Shown here in pieces: positions 40,090 to 49,770 of a stretch of 64,000 nt of DNA (position 1 is its first letter; each line of letters opens with the position of its first letter). This stretch comes from Gemmatimonadota bacterium (lineage in GTDB: Bacteria > Gemmatimonadota > Gemmatimonadetes > Gemmatimonadales > Gemmatimonadaceae): positions 372,001-436,000 of the forward strand of contig BJHH01000001.1 of the NCBI GenBank assembly GCA_014192065.1, given 5' to 3'. The notes below the pieces were generated by a model that saw nothing but the letters and a program-made list of their open reading frames with translations, was not told the DNA's origin and did not search any database. The position numbers and the translations under genes are program-made.

Positions 40090-41450
40090 GCTATCTGTCG
40101 TCGAACGCGGGCGTGCTCGGTGTGGCGCTGACGCCGGTGTCGGTCACCGCCGCCAGTGCGGGGACGCCGACCGTCTGGCAGCGGGACCTGGCGTTGCAGG
40201 GCGGAGCCAACGGATCGCTCGACCTACTCACCGCGGCGTTTGTCGATGCGACGCGCGCGGCGGCGCTCGTGGGGCCGTCGATCGTGGTGGCGCTGCTTCC
40301 ACCGCTCGCCGAGACGCGTGCAATAGCGCTGCCGCCGCTGGCCGCGGATGACCGGAACAGGTTTCTCGCCCGTAATGCGGCGCGCTATTTCGTCGGGGCA
40401 CGTGGCCCGCAGGTCGTTGGTAGCGTGGTAACGGTGGCGCCACACGCCGAAGTCGGTACGGATTCGGCGACGATAGTGCTCACGTCATCGACGACTCAGC
40501 TCCTGATGCAGACGCTGGACGCGGCCGCCTCGGCGGCCGGCGGTACCCTGCAAGCGGTGGTACCCGCCGAGTCGGCGTGGGCCGCGGCCGCGGTGGCGCT
40601 CTGGCCGGTGTTCGCGCGGGGCACGGCGTACGCGGTGATTACACGGGCCGACCGCACCGATCTGCTCACCATGGTCAACGGTGCGCTGCAGGGCGTGCGG
40701 CGATTCCGAGGCCCGGCCGACGCGCCCCAGATCGCCGCGATCGCGAGCGGCGGTGGCGATCATGGTTCGGCACGGGTGGCAGTGGCCGGCCCGTCGGATG
40801 CCGCGCACGCCATGATCGGTGCGCTCACCGCGACGGGGCTGCGCGTGTTGGCGCCCGAGCCCAAGTGGGCCGCGCTGGCCGCGCAGCCCGATGCATTGGC
40901 CGCGCGGTTCGCCGCGGATGCGGAAGGGCTCACGTTTCGCACCGACGCCTCGATCGTAAACCAACGTGCGGCTGCCCGCCGAACGGCGTGGTGGGCATTC
41001 GCGGCCGGGTCCGTGGCACTGATCGTCGCCGGGTTCGTGCATTACGCGGGCGTCCGTCGCGAACTCGCGCAGGTGCAGGCAGGCCGGGCGGCGATTCGCC
41101 AAGCAGTCGATGCGACCATGGCCGGTCGTGCGCCGGTGGATGCGGCGTACCGTCAGGTGGCGGCACTCGCCTCAGCCGCGCGCGACGCGCGTCGTTGGTC
41201 GGCGGTGTTTGCCGCTCTGGCCGCGAACCTGCCGCTCGACGCATCGCTCACGGCGGTTCGTGTTCGCGGCGATTCGTTGTTCATCGACGGCGTGGCCGAG
41301 CAGGCCGCTCCGGTATTCGACGCCATTGCACGGATGCCAGGTGTCATCTCCGTTCGCGCTACCGCGCCGGTCCGCCGCGACGCGATCGAGGGCGAGGCGC
41401 CGCTTGAGCATTTCTCGCTTGGCGCACAGTTGAGCGGAGGCAAGCGATGA
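40086..41450 (+). CDS. gspL: Type II secretion protein GspL/PilN-like
   Basis: 454 residues from the GTG overlapping the gspK stop (a GTG two codons earlier is equally possible). Residues 1 to ~300 have an actin-like/PilM-like cytoplasmic fold of low conservation. One membrane helix (WWAFAAGSVALIVAGFVHYAG) near residue 305 leads to a periplasmic domain resembling PilN/GspL ferredoxin-like folds. GspL links GspE to the platform. The assignment leans on gene order and topology. Confidence 0.75.
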   Translation: MSYLSSNAGVLGVALTPVSVTAASAGTPTVWQRDLALQGGANGSLDLLTAAFVDATRAAALVGPSIVVALLPPLAETRAIALPPLAADDRNRFLARNAARYFVGARGPQVVGSVVTVAPHAEVGTDSATIVLTSSTTQLLMQTLDAAASAAGGTLQAVVPAESAWAAAAVALWPVFARGTAYAVITRADRTDLLTMVNGALQGVRRFRGPADAPQIAAIASGGGDHGSARVAVAGPSDAAHAMIGALTATGLRVLAPEPKWAALAAQPDALAARFAADAEGLTFRTDASIVNQRAAARRTAWWAFAAGSVALIVAGFVHYAGVRRELAQVQAGRAAIRQAVDATMAGRAPVDAAYRQVAALASAARDARRWSAVFAALAANLPLDASLTAVRVRGDSLFIDGVAEQAAPVFDAIARMPGVISVRATAPVRRDAIEGEAPLEHFSLGAQLSGGKR

Positions 41451-42139
41451 GGCTGCCGACACTCAACGCCCGGGACCGCCGCGCCGTGTTGCTCGCACTC
41501 GCGGTGCTCATTCCGTCGCTCGGCTGGATCTGGGTGGCGCGTCCGATGCGTGCCGCGATTGTCGAAGCGAACGATCGCATCGGGTCGGAGCGCGAGACGT
41601 TCGCGCGCGAACAGGCTGCGATCGCGGGCGCGCGACTGAGCCCCGACCGCAAGCGCGTTGGCGAGTCGGCCGTCGTGGCCGTTGGCGCCCGCCTGTTTGC
41701 CGGGCCGAACGACGTGGCCGCCGGCGCGACGCTCGTGACCTATCTCGGCGATGTCGCGCGCCGTAGCCATGTGTGGCTGGCGAGTGCTGCCACGCGCACG
41801 GCGGGTACCTCGGCCGGAAGAACGATGGCCACTCAGCCCGCGGCGGTGCCCGCGGACGGTCTGCGTCCGTTGCGTGTCGAAATTCGCGCGGAGAGTGACT
41901 TTCAGGGCGTGCTCGATTTTCTCGACGCCCTTGAGCGCGGCGAGAAGGTTGTCGTCGTCGAGCGACTCGACATCACGAAGACGTTGCGTGCCGGACAGGA
42001 CGACTGGGAAACGCTTTCGGTGAGCGCGACCGTGGTCGGTTATGCCTTGCCGGCCGCGGCGCCTCGTGCCGTACCGGCACCGGCGACCATTGGGCGGGCG
42101 GCGGCACCAGCCGCAGCCGCAGGGAAGCGCGGATCATGA
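41447..42139 (+). CDS. gspM: Type II secretion protein GspM/PilO-like
   Basis: 230 residues, ATGA overlap with gspL. A single N-terminal membrane segment (RAVLLALAVLIPSLGWIWVA) is followed by a coiled region and a ferredoxin-like periplasmic domain (RPLRVEIRAESDFQGVLDFLDALERG, typical of PilO/GspM). The tail is Ala/Pro-rich. It should pair with GspL. Confidence 0.78.
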   Translation: MRLPTLNARDRRAVLLALAVLIPSLGWIWVARPMRAAIVEANDRIGSERETFAREQAAIAGARLSPDRKRVGESAVVAVGARLFAGPNDVAAGATLVTYLGDVARRSHVWLASAATRTAGTSAGRTMATQPAAVPADGLRPLRVEIRAESDFQGVLDFLDALERGEKVVVVERLDITKTLRAGQDDWETLSVSATVVGYALPAAAPRAVPAPATIGRAAAPAAAAGKRGS

Positions 42140-42648
42140 GCACGCCGTTCATCACGCGCGAGATGCTGCGCGATCGGCTGCTCAAGGTCGCCGCGCTCCT
42201 GTGTGGCGTTGCGCTGGCCGTGCTGGTCGTCGCCGTGGTCGGCGCCGTGCGTGTTGAGGCCGTAGCGGCCGCACCGACACCGGTGATGATTCCCGATTCG
42301 GCGCTCCGGTTTATGGCGGTCGAGGGCGGCGTCGACCTTGCCGGTGCCGTGGCGCTCGACCTGTTCGCGGACGACCGGCAAGCTCCGCTGAAGCGGTACA
42401 AGCTCCCCGGCGAGGCCGATGACATGCCGCGCGTTCCGGCTCCGCCTCCGGTGGTGCTCGGTACCGCCATCGCGGACGATGGCGGCAGTTTCGCGATTTG
42501 TCAGTTATCTGGCGGGGCGTCCACGGTCGTTCGGCTCGGCGCGCGCATTGGCGAATATCTCGTCGTCGCCATCGAGCGCGGGCGCGTCACGTTCCGCAAT
42601 GCCGATGGTGAGCGGCTTTCGGTTGATGCAACCAAACCAGTTCCCTGA
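42136..42648 (+). CDS. gspC: Type II secretion protein GspC-like
   Basis: 170 residues, ATGA overlap with gspM. One membrane helix (LLKVAALLCGVALAVLVVAVVGAV) is followed by a linker and a C-terminal HR-type domain (VVLGTAIADDGGSFAICQL...RLGARIGEYLVVAIERGRVTFRNADGERLSV) that in GspC contacts the secretin N0 domain. There is no PDZ domain. It lies next to gspD, as in other systems, but at low similarity; GspP/PilP-like is an alternative name. Confidence 0.7.
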   Translation: MSTPFITREMLRDRLLKVAALLCGVALAVLVVAVVGAVRVEAVAAAPTPVMIPDSALRFMAVEGGVDLAGAVALDLFADDRQAPLKRYKLPGEADDMPRVPAPPPVVLGTAIADDGGSFAICQLSGGASTVVRLGARIGEYLVVAIERGRVTFRNADGERLSVDATKPVP

Positions 42649-42656
42649 GTGATCCC

Positions 42657-44480
42657 ATGAAGCCAGTTTCGCATTGTCTCGTTGCGTCCGTGGTGGCCGC
42701 GTTCCTCGTGTTGCCGGAAGGCGCGCTGGCGGCGCAGCGTGGCGCACCTCCCGTTCGGCAGCCGGCTATCGACGTCAGAGTCGACACCGTGCGCCAGCAG
42801 GGCGCGGTCGCGCTCGACTTCCAGAACCAGGAATTGCAGGTGGTGTTGAGTGCGCTCGCGGAGGCCGGCAACCTCAACGTCACGATGACCAACATTCCGT
42901 CACAGCGTGTGACGATTCGCATGGCGCGCGGCTTTACGCGCGATACGCTCGTGGCCATGGTCCGGGCCCTTTCCGAGGCGAACGGCGTCAAGTTCACAGC
43001 GCAGGGTTCGTTGATCCGGCTCGAAGGGGATCCGGCGCTGGCGCCGGCTGCTCAGACGACGGCGCTGCAGCGGGTGCAGCAGGCCCAGGCGCAGCAGCAG
43101 GCGGCGGCCGTGGAGTTGAAGCTCTACACCTACCGGCTGAAGCACGCCAACGCCGTGACCGTGGCGCCGGTGCTGATGAACCTGCTCGGCGTCACCACCG
43201 GTAACGCGTTTGGCGGACAGGGTGGTGGATTGCAGTTCACGGTGGCCGGTGGGGCAGGGGGTGGCCGTGGCGGTGCCGTGGCGGTGCCTGGCGCAGCTGG
43301 CGGTGGCTTGGGCGGCGGTGCAGCGGGCGGTGCAGCGGGCGGTGCAGCGGGCGGTGCAGCGGGCGGTGCAGCGGGCGGTGGCGGTGCAGGCGGTGGGCGT
43401 GGCGGCGGTGGTGGTGGGGGAGGAGGAGGCGCGGGCGGGCGCGGCGGCGGCCAGCAGGCGCTCTTACAGGGCCTGCTCGGCAACGTCCTCGGCGCACAGA
43501 CTGGAGCACCCGGCACGCTTTCCAATGCCGCGTCGCAGATCCGCATTGTCGCCGACGAACCGACCAACTCGCTGCTCATTCGCTCGACGCTGCCCGACTA
43601 CCAGCTCATTCAGGGGCTGATGCAGGGCATCGACCTGCGCCCACTGCAGGTGCTCATCGAGGTCACGATCGCTGAGGTGCAGCGATCGAGCGCGCTTGAC
43701 GTCGGGCTCAGCGGTACGGCGACGAAGAAGGGCGCTAGCGCCAACCAGCGCGACACGCTCGGGCTGTTGCCCGCGAATCCGAGCGCGCGCGACTTCATCT
43801 TCAAGCTCGCGAGCGGCAACGGATCGATCAACTACGCGGCGGCGCTCCAAGCCCTACAGACGCGCGGCGATGTGAAAGTGCTCTCGATGCCCGTGATCAT
43901 CGCGCAGAACAACAAGCAGGCCGTGCTCAACGTCGGCGAGCAGCGGCCGTTTGTGCAGGTGAACCAGAGCGTGACGACGGGCACAGTGCCGACGACGGTG
44001 CAGACGGTGCAGTACATCCCCGTCGGGACGACGCTGACGATCACGCCGACGATCAATGCCGACGGCTACGTCAACATGGCCGTGGACCAGACCAACGATG
44101 CTGCGACGAATGAAATCCAGTTCAGCGCGCCGGTGATTTCCAAGCGCCAGGCCACCACGCAGATCTTTCTGCGCGACGGCCAGACCACGGTGATCGGCGG
44201 ACTGGCCGGCAATAGCCAGAGCAAGACGGTCTCCGGTGTGCCGTTTCTCTCACGTATTCCGTTTATCGGTCAGTACTTGTTTGGTAGCACGACGAAGATG
44301 ACGACGACGAACGAACTCTTTCTCTTCTTGACGCCGCACATCATCTCGAGCGACGAAGACATCGAGCGTTTCCGCAACTCGCTCGAGGGGAGCACGGAGA
44401 TGCTGAAGGAGATGCCGCTCAAGCCGCGGATCACGCCCGAGGACTCGATCAAGCGTCGTCCGCCCGGAGGGGCGAAGTAG
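42657..44480 (+). CDS. gspD: Type II secretion secretin GspD with a Gly-rich insertion
   Basis: 607 residues. Signal peptide (cleavage near ALA|AQ), N0/STN-like domain (FQNQELQVVLSALAEAGNLNVTM), N1 domain split by a low-complexity insertion, and a secretin barrel (VGEQRPFVQVNQS, VPFLSRIPFIGQYLFG, TNELFLFLTPHII). It forms the outer-membrane gate. Residues ~195-266 are almost all Gly and Ala (units of GGAA) and are encoded in part by a 12-bp tandem repeat. No pilotin is visible. Confidence 0.93.
   Translation: MKPVSHCLVASVVAAFLVLPEGALAAQRGAPPVRQPAIDVRVDTVRQQGAVALDFQNQELQVVLSALAEAGNLNVTMTNIPSQRVTIRMARGFTRDTLVAMVRALSEANGVKFTAQGSLIRLEGDPALAPAAQTTALQRVQQAQAQQQAAAVELKLYTYRLKHANAVTVAPVLMNLLGVTTGNAFGGQGGGLQFTVAGGAGGGRGGAVAVPGAAGGGLGGGAAGGAAGGAAGGAAGGAAGGGGAGGGRGGGGGGGGGGAGGRGGGQQALLQGLLGNVLGAQTGAPGTLSNAASQIRIVADEPTNSLLIRSTLPDYQLIQGLMQGIDLRPLQVLIEVTIAEVQRSSALDVGLSGTATKKGASANQRDTLGLLPANPSARDFIFKLASGNGSINYAAALQALQTRGDVKVLSMPVIIAQNNKQAVLNVGEQRPFVQVNQSVTTGTVPTTVQTVQYIPVGTTLTITPTINADGYVNMAVDQTNDAATNEIQFSAPVISKRQATTQIFLRDGQTTVIGGLAGNSQSKTVSGVPFLSRIPFIGQYLFGSTTKMTTTNELFLFLTPHIISSDEDIERFRNSLEGSTEMLKEMPLKPRITPEDSIKRRPPGGAK
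43319..43378 (+). repeat. 12-bp tandem repeat inside gspD
   Basis: Five perfect copies of TGCAGCGGGCGG, in frame, so that copy-number change would add or remove four residues (Gly-Gly-Ala-Ala type) without a frameshift. Related imperfect GGC/GGT runs follow to about 43450. Such minisatellites are prone to slippage. Confidence 0.9.
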
Positions 44481-44481
44481 C

Positions 44482-46008
44482 GTGGGCACGAGTGACGCCG
44501 CGCGCCTTGACGAACTGACCGAACTGGCCGCGGTGCAGCGACTGTCGCGGTCGCTCACCGCCGACTGGCTCGAACAACAGAGCGTGCTGCCGCTGGCGCT
44601 CTCCGGCGGCGTGCTGCGCGTAGGCACGTGGCTCGGCCGCGTGGACCCGTTGGCACTCGACGACCTCTCGATCCTCTTTGGCGCCGAAGTGGAGGTCGAG
44701 CAGCACGGCGAGCATGACCTCAAAAGCGCGATCCGTCGTGTGTACGCGCAGGACGAGGTCACCGCCGAAGGGCTGATTGCCGGGATGGCGAGCGAACGCG
44801 GCGCGAACGACGAAGATGAGATTCCGCTCGACGACCTGCTGCACCTCGCCAACGAGGCGCCGGTCGTGCGGCTGGTGAACCTGCTGCTGATCGAGGCGCT
44901 CGAGGCGCGGGCGTCGGACGTCCACCTCGAGGGGTACCAGAACGAGCTGCGGGTACGCTACCGCGTGGACGGCGTACTGCAGAACGCACCGTCGCCGCCG
45001 TCGCATCTTGCCGCCGCGATCATTAGCCGAATCAAGATCATGGCGGAGCTCGACATCGCCGAGCGACGGATGCCGCAGGATGGCCGCATCCGGCTGCGGC
45101 TGCAAGACCGCCAGGTGGACGTCCGCGTCTCCACGATGCCGACGCTACGCGGCGAGAGCGTGGTGCTGCGCCTCCTCGACAAGGAACGCGGTCGGATTTC
45201 GCTCACCGAACTCGGCATGGCCGACGACACGCTCGAGCTGTTCCGCGACGTGATCGCACGACCGCACGGCATCGTGCTGAGCACCGGTCCAACGGGATCG
45301 GGCAAGTCCACGACGCTCTACGCCGCGGTGGAACTGCTGCGTACGGGGCGCGAGAAAATCCTCACCGTTGAAGATCCGGTTGAGTACGAACTCACGGGCG
45401 TGCCGCAGGTGCCGGTGAACGAAAAGGTCGGCGTCACGTTCGCGAACACGTTGCGCGCGATGCTGCGCCAGGATCCGGACATTATTCTCGTCGGCGAAAT
45501 TCGCGACGCCGAGACGGCCCAGATCGCTACGCAGGCAGCGCTCACCGGCCACCTCGTACTCTCGACGCTGCACACCAACGACGCGCCGACGGCGCTCACC
45601 CGACTGCTCGACCTCGGCGTGGCGGCGTACCTCGTGGCCAGTACGGTGGACGCGGTGCTCGCGCAGCGTCTCGTCCGCGTCATCTGCCCGAGTTGCAAGG
45701 CGGAGACGGTGCCCGACAAGTCGGTCGCGCGTCGCATCGATGTGCAGGCGCTCGGTCTGGAGCGTATCTGGAAAGGGGCGGGATGCGACGCCTGCCGGCA
45801 GACGGGATATCGCGGTCGCACGGGTATCTACGAACTCCTGGTCATGGACGCGGAGCTTCGCGCCGAGGTGCAGCAGCGACGGGGTTCTGAGGAGCTGCGG
45901 GTGATGGGACTGCAGAAGGGCATGCGATCGCTGTTCGATGACGGACTGCGCCTCGTCCGGACCGGCGTGACTACGCTCGACGAAGTGCTCCGGGTGGCGC
46001 GGGGCTAG
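44482..46008 (+). CDS. gspE: Type II secretion ATPase GspE
   Basis: 508 residues from GTG. N-terminal N1/N2 region (residues ~1-110), then the ATPase: Walker A GPTGSGKST (Lys275), Asp box and Walker B ILVGEIRDAETA, His box STLHTND, and a tetra-Cys zinc motif (CPSC and CDAC) near residues 405-435. It powers pseudopilus extension. Last gene of the operon. Confidence 0.95.
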   Translation: MGTSDAARLDELTELAAVQRLSRSLTADWLEQQSVLPLALSGGVLRVGTWLGRVDPLALDDLSILFGAEVEVEQHGEHDLKSAIRRVYAQDEVTAEGLIAGMASERGANDEDEIPLDDLLHLANEAPVVRLVNLLLIEALEARASDVHLEGYQNELRVRYRVDGVLQNAPSPPSHLAAAIISRIKIMAELDIAERRMPQDGRIRLRLQDRQVDVRVSTMPTLRGESVVLRLLDKERGRISLTELGMADDTLELFRDVIARPHGIVLSTGPTGSGKSTTLYAAVELLRTGREKILTVEDPVEYELTGVPQVPVNEKVGVTFANTLRAMLRQDPDIILVGEIRDAETAQIATQAALTGHLVLSTLHTNDAPTALTRLLDLGVAAYLVASTVDAVLAQRLVRVICPSCKAETVPDKSVARRIDVQALGLERIWKGAGCDACRQTGYRGRTGIYELLVMDAELRAEVQQRRGSEELRVMGLQKGMRSLFDDGLRLVRTGVTTLDEVLRVARG

Positions 46009-46047
46009 GCCGAGAGCGCCAACGCGGGTGCGGTCGTAATTTCCACG

Positions 46048-47556
46048 ATGCCTCTCGACTTCATCCGAACCCGCGCCGAAGCATTTCTCGAGGATGTGTC
46101 GCGCGAGTATCACGCCGCGCACGCCGGCCTCAAGCAGGGCGCCGATCTTCAGCCCATCTACGCACGCCACGCTGCCGCCTACGGCGACGAGGTGATGGCC
46201 GATATTCGGTCGATGTACGACCGCGCCAAGGTCGGCAGCGACGAACATCGTTCCGCCCGGCTCCTGCTCGACTGGCTGATCGGTTCGCAGATTGGGCGCA
46301 CGCTCGCGCCGGTCGAAGAACGCGAGATCGGGTGGGAGGCCGTCGCGATGATTCCGCTCGCCGATGGAAGCGGCGAGCCGTACCAACGCGCTGCGATCAC
46401 GATTTCGAACACAAGCGACGCTGGCGAACGGCGTGCCCTCGACGATGCCCGCGCGAAACTGGTCGCGGCGGAGTTGGCGCCGCTCAAGCAGGAGCGGTTG
46501 CAGCGCGAGCGTGACCTCGTGGAGGACACCGGCATCGCGCCGGGGTACATCGCCACGTTTGAGGCGCTCTCCGCCGTGTCCCTGGGCGGACTGCGCGATC
46601 AGTGCGCGGCGTTCCTGCGCGACACGCAGGCGATGTGGGATGACGTCAGGCCGCGCTTGCTGAAGGAGCGGCTCCAGATGGTCGGCGCTGAACCGACGCG
46701 CGCCGATGCGCTGGCACTGTTTCGTGCGCGCGAGTTTGACGGCGCGTTTCCGGCTGGCGAGATGGAGCGCGAGGTCCGCCGCCACGTCACGGAGATGGGG
46801 GCGAGCGCGGACGCGGGGGGGCGTGTGCGCTACGACACCGGCGAGCGCGAAGGCAAGCGCGCGCGCGCTTTCTGCTCGCCGGTACGGATTCCCGAGGAAG
46901 TGCATCTCGTGATCCGTCCGCACGGTGGCCAGAACGACTGGCAGACGCTGCTGCACGAGCTTGGCCATGCGCTGCATTTTGGAAACGCCGAGCGCACACT
47001 GCCGTTCGAGTATCGCTGGCTCGGCGATAACTCGGTGACGGAAGGCTATGCCATGCTGTTCGACCACCGGCTCAAGTGCCCCGGGTGGCTGCTGCGGTAC
47101 ACCGGACTCGACAAGGTGGATCTGCCCGCGTTCATGCGTTCGGCCGGTTTCGAGGAGCTCCATTTCCTGAGGCGCTACTGCGGCAAACTGATGTATGAGC
47201 TCGAACTCTATGGCGGCTCTGTGAGTTGGGGCGCGTTGCCGGAGTTGTACGTCGATACGCTGTGGCAGGCGACGGGGTTCCGCTATCAGCTCGCAGATGC
47301 TTTCGTGGACGTCGATCCGGGTTTCTATTCGGCGCGCTACCTGCGGGCGTGGCAGCTGCAGGCGCTGCTCGACGAGACGCTCACCGAGCGCTTCAATGAC
47401 GACTGGTGGCGCAACCCGAATGCCGGGCCATGGATCGTTGGTGAACTGTTCGGCCGTGGGCAGCGCGAGCTCGCCGACGAGCAGGCCATGCGGGTGAGCG
47501 GGAAAGTGCTGGGATTCGCGCCGCTGGTCCGGTCGATCGAACGGATGCTGACCTGA
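46048..47556 (+). CDS. M3/M32-like zinc metallopeptidase
   Basis: 502 residues. The gluzincin site is HELGH at residues 303-307 with a downstream Glu in SVTEGYAML (residue 332). The long helical N-terminal half is typical of oligopeptidases of the M3 clan. There is no signal peptide, so it is probably cytoplasmic. TAATTT at 46037-46042 would start transcription at the ATG (leaderless). Physiological substrate unknown. Confidence 0.82.
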   Translation: MPLDFIRTRAEAFLEDVSREYHAAHAGLKQGADLQPIYARHAAAYGDEVMADIRSMYDRAKVGSDEHRSARLLLDWLIGSQIGRTLAPVEEREIGWEAVAMIPLADGSGEPYQRAAITISNTSDAGERRALDDARAKLVAAELAPLKQERLQRERDLVEDTGIAPGYIATFEALSAVSLGGLRDQCAAFLRDTQAMWDDVRPRLLKERLQMVGAEPTRADALALFRAREFDGAFPAGEMEREVRRHVTEMGASADAGGRVRYDTGEREGKRARAFCSPVRIPEEVHLVIRPHGGQNDWQTLLHELGHALHFGNAERTLPFEYRWLGDNSVTEGYAMLFDHRLKCPGWLLRYTGLDKVDLPAFMRSAGFEELHFLRRYCGKLMYELELYGGSVSWGALPELYVDTLWQATGFRYQLADAFVDVDPGFYSARYLRAWQLQALLDETLTERFNDDWWRNPNAGPWIVGELFGRGQRELADEQAMRVSGKVLGFAPLVRSIERMLT

Positions 47557-47640
47557 CGCCCCCACGCGGGTTGGTGGCGGCGCTCCGTTGATGGGTGTCA
47601 GCGGTTGCCGTGCCACCGCACGCGCAGGCACCTTTCAGAG

Positions 47641-48507
47641 ATGAACACCGTCTTCCTCAACGGCGAATACCTGCCGAAAGACCAGGCTCGACTCTCAGTC
47701 GATGACCGCGGTTTCGTGTTTGGCGATGGCATCTACGAAGTGGTGCGTGTGATCGAAGGGCGCATCTTCGCGTGGTCCGAGCATGCAGCCCGCATGACGC
47801 ACGGGCTCGGCGCGGTCCGAATCCCGTTTGGCGCCGACCACGTTGCCGGGCTCGAGGCGGTGTGCAACCGCCTCGTCGCCGACAATGACTTCACGGCCGG
47901 CGAGGCGACCGTCTATATGCAGGTCACGCGTGGCGCCGCGCCGCGGACGCACTATTTCCCGCCCGCCGGCACGACGCCCACCGTGTACGCGGCGGCATCG
48001 CCGTTTACGCCGTCGCGCGCGATGCGCGACACGGGCATCAAGGCGATCTCCTTCCCGGATGTCCGCTGGGCGCGCTGCGACCTGAAGACGGTCAACCTCA
48101 TGGGCGCGGTGCTCGCGCGCGAGGCGGCGCACGAAGCTGGGGCCTATGAGGCACTGCTCATTCGTGACGGTATGCTCACGGAAGGTGCTGCGACCAGCGC
48201 GTTCGCCGTGATCGGCGGTGTGGTGCGGACGTACCCGCTGTCGAACTACATCCTGCCCGGCATTTCGCGGCAGCATGCGCTCGAGGCGGCGCGCGCAGTC
48301 GGCGTTCCCGTGTCGGAAGTTCCCGTGACGCAGCAGGAGATGCGCAGCGCGCAGGAACTGTTCATCGCGGGCACGACCACCGACATCGCCCCGATTGTGA
48401 CGCTCGATGGGCTGCCCGTTGGCGACGGCAGGCCGGGCCCCGTCACGCGAAAGGTCCAGGATGCGTTTCTGTCGCGCCTGTACGGGGCAGTTGGCGTTGT
48501 CCGTTAG
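47641..48507 (+). CDS. dat: Class IV aminotransferase, D-amino-acid aminotransferase-like
   Basis: 288 residues from ATG 47641 (an upstream in-frame start at 47605 has no support). The family signatures are SVDDRGFVFGDGIYEVVRV at the N-terminus, the PLP-Lys in RWARCDLKTVNLMGAVLA and EGAATSAFAVIGG. The pattern fits D-alanine aminotransferase, which supplies D-amino acids for peptidoglycan, better than branched-chain aminotransferase, but ADC lyase is not fully excluded. Confidence 0.85.
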   Translation: MNTVFLNGEYLPKDQARLSVDDRGFVFGDGIYEVVRVIEGRIFAWSEHAARMTHGLGAVRIPFGADHVAGLEAVCNRLVADNDFTAGEATVYMQVTRGAAPRTHYFPPAGTTPTVYAAASPFTPSRAMRDTGIKAISFPDVRWARCDLKTVNLMGAVLAREAAHEAGAYEALLIRDGMLTEGAATSAFAVIGGVVRTYPLSNYILPGISRQHALEAARAVGVPVSEVPVTQQEMRSAQELFIAGTTTDIAPIVTLDGLPVGDGRPGPVTRKVQDAFLSRLYGAVGVVR

Positions 48508-48531
48508 CGCGCTCGGTGGACGCGCGGCGCA

Positions 48532-49734
48532 GTGGGTCGTGTGAAACCCCGGCGGCGCTATCTGGTTCGGTCGCCACTCGCGCCGCCCACTGAGGTGCCC
48601 GGCCAGCGCGAGCTGCTGGCTGTTCGCGAAATCGTGCACGCGTTCCTCTACGCCGACCGGCCGGAGGAAGCGTTTCAGTTTGCGCTCGACCGCGTTGGCC
48701 CCGTGGTTGGCGCCAGCGTGGCGTCGGTGTACCTGATCGATGGCGCGTCGGAGCTGATGCGGCTTGCCGCCGCGCACAACTGGCCCGAGCAGCATCGGCC
48801 CTGGCTGGCCGATGTGCGGGTGCGGGTCGGGTTTGGACCGAGTGGAGAGGCGGCGAGTGAGCGGCGTGTGATCGAAGTACCCGATGTATTCGCCGACCCA
48901 GATCTCGAGGACTGGCAGGATGTGGCGCGCGAACTCGGCTTTCGGGCGATCGTGTCGCTCCCCATCCAGTCGGCCACGGAAGTGCGTGGCGCGGTGACGT
49001 TCTACTTCAAGGACTGGGACGACTTCACGCCGGAGCGCCGGGGGCTGCTGCGGCTTGTGGCTGAGCTGATGGCGGGGGCCGCCGACCGGGCACAACTGCT
49101 CGACCGCGTGCGGCGCGCCGAGGCTGCCGCGACCGACGCACAGGGTGAGTTGGACCGACAGTTTCTCATTGGGCGCGACGCGCGCAGGGCCCGTGTCGAA
49201 TTTGAGTCGGCTGCCGCCAATGCGATCCGTCTGGCGGTGGAGTCGGCGGTGACCGGCGCGCCAGCCCTCGAACGCGCGCGTGCGATCGTGCGCGACATCG
49301 TGCTCATCTCCTCGATCAGCAACGGCTCGGCGACCATCGCCGACGACACGTTCGACCCGCGCGTACCGCTGCGCGATGCGATCCGGGAGGTGGCGGCTGG
49401 CGCCCCGGATGTGCAGCTGATCGCGGAGGAGCCGAGTCACGCGCTGCCGGCCGTGCGCAGCGACGTGGAGAAAGTGTGTGTCGCGCTTGCTAGATTACTG
49501 ACGCGTGCCGTAGCGGAGACGACGGATGGTGCGGTGCGCGCGACCGTTGGTGCCGTGGGCGATCGGGTCGAGTACCGTGTGCCCGGCGCACCGGCGGAGG
49601 ATCACCACTGGCGGGTCGCGGTCGCGGTGTGTGGGTTGCTCGGCGCCACCCTCGAATCGGATGCGGGTGCGGCAGGGCCGGTGCTCGTGCTGTCGATCGG
49701 CGCGGCAGCGGCGGTGATGGCAGAATCGAAATAG
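48532..49734 (+). CDS. GAF-domain protein with a degenerate kinase-like C-terminus
   Basis: 400 residues from GTG 48532 (GTG 48541 equally possible). A GAF domain spans about residues 30-185 (FALDRVGPVVGASVASVYLIDG...GFRAIVSLPIQSATEVRGAVTFYF). A helical region then resembles a kinase dimerisation domain but has no phosphoacceptor His, and the ATPase-like tail lacks N- and G-box motifs. It may bind a ligand or a partner rather than act as a kinase. No receiver gene is adjacent. Confidence 0.7.
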   Translation: MGRVKPRRRYLVRSPLAPPTEVPGQRELLAVREIVHAFLYADRPEEAFQFALDRVGPVVGASVASVYLIDGASELMRLAAAHNWPEQHRPWLADVRVRVGFGPSGEAASERRVIEVPDVFADPDLEDWQDVARELGFRAIVSLPIQSATEVRGAVTFYFKDWDDFTPERRGLLRLVAELMAGAADRAQLLDRVRRAEAAATDAQGELDRQFLIGRDARRARVEFESAAANAIRLAVESAVTGAPALERARAIVRDIVLISSISNGSATIADDTFDPRVPLRDAIREVAAGAPDVQLIAEEPSHALPAVRSDVEKVCVALARLLTRAVAETTDGAVRATVGAVGDRVEYRVPGAPAEDHHWRVAVAVCGLLGATLESDAGAAGPVLVLSIGAAAAVMAESK

Positions 49735-49770
49735 GTGTAGCCTCACGAACTTGATGAGACGGAGAATCCG

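Noticed and set aside
43261-43450. CRISPR-like array in the repeat region
   Set aside because: The 12-bp repeats are contiguous without spacers and lie in frame inside gspD.
45145-47631. Very long minus-strand open frame (828 codons) opposite gspE and the peptidase gene
   Set aside because: It is antisense to two well-supported genes; its product is Arg/His-rich without domains, as expected for the reverse frame of GC-rich genes.
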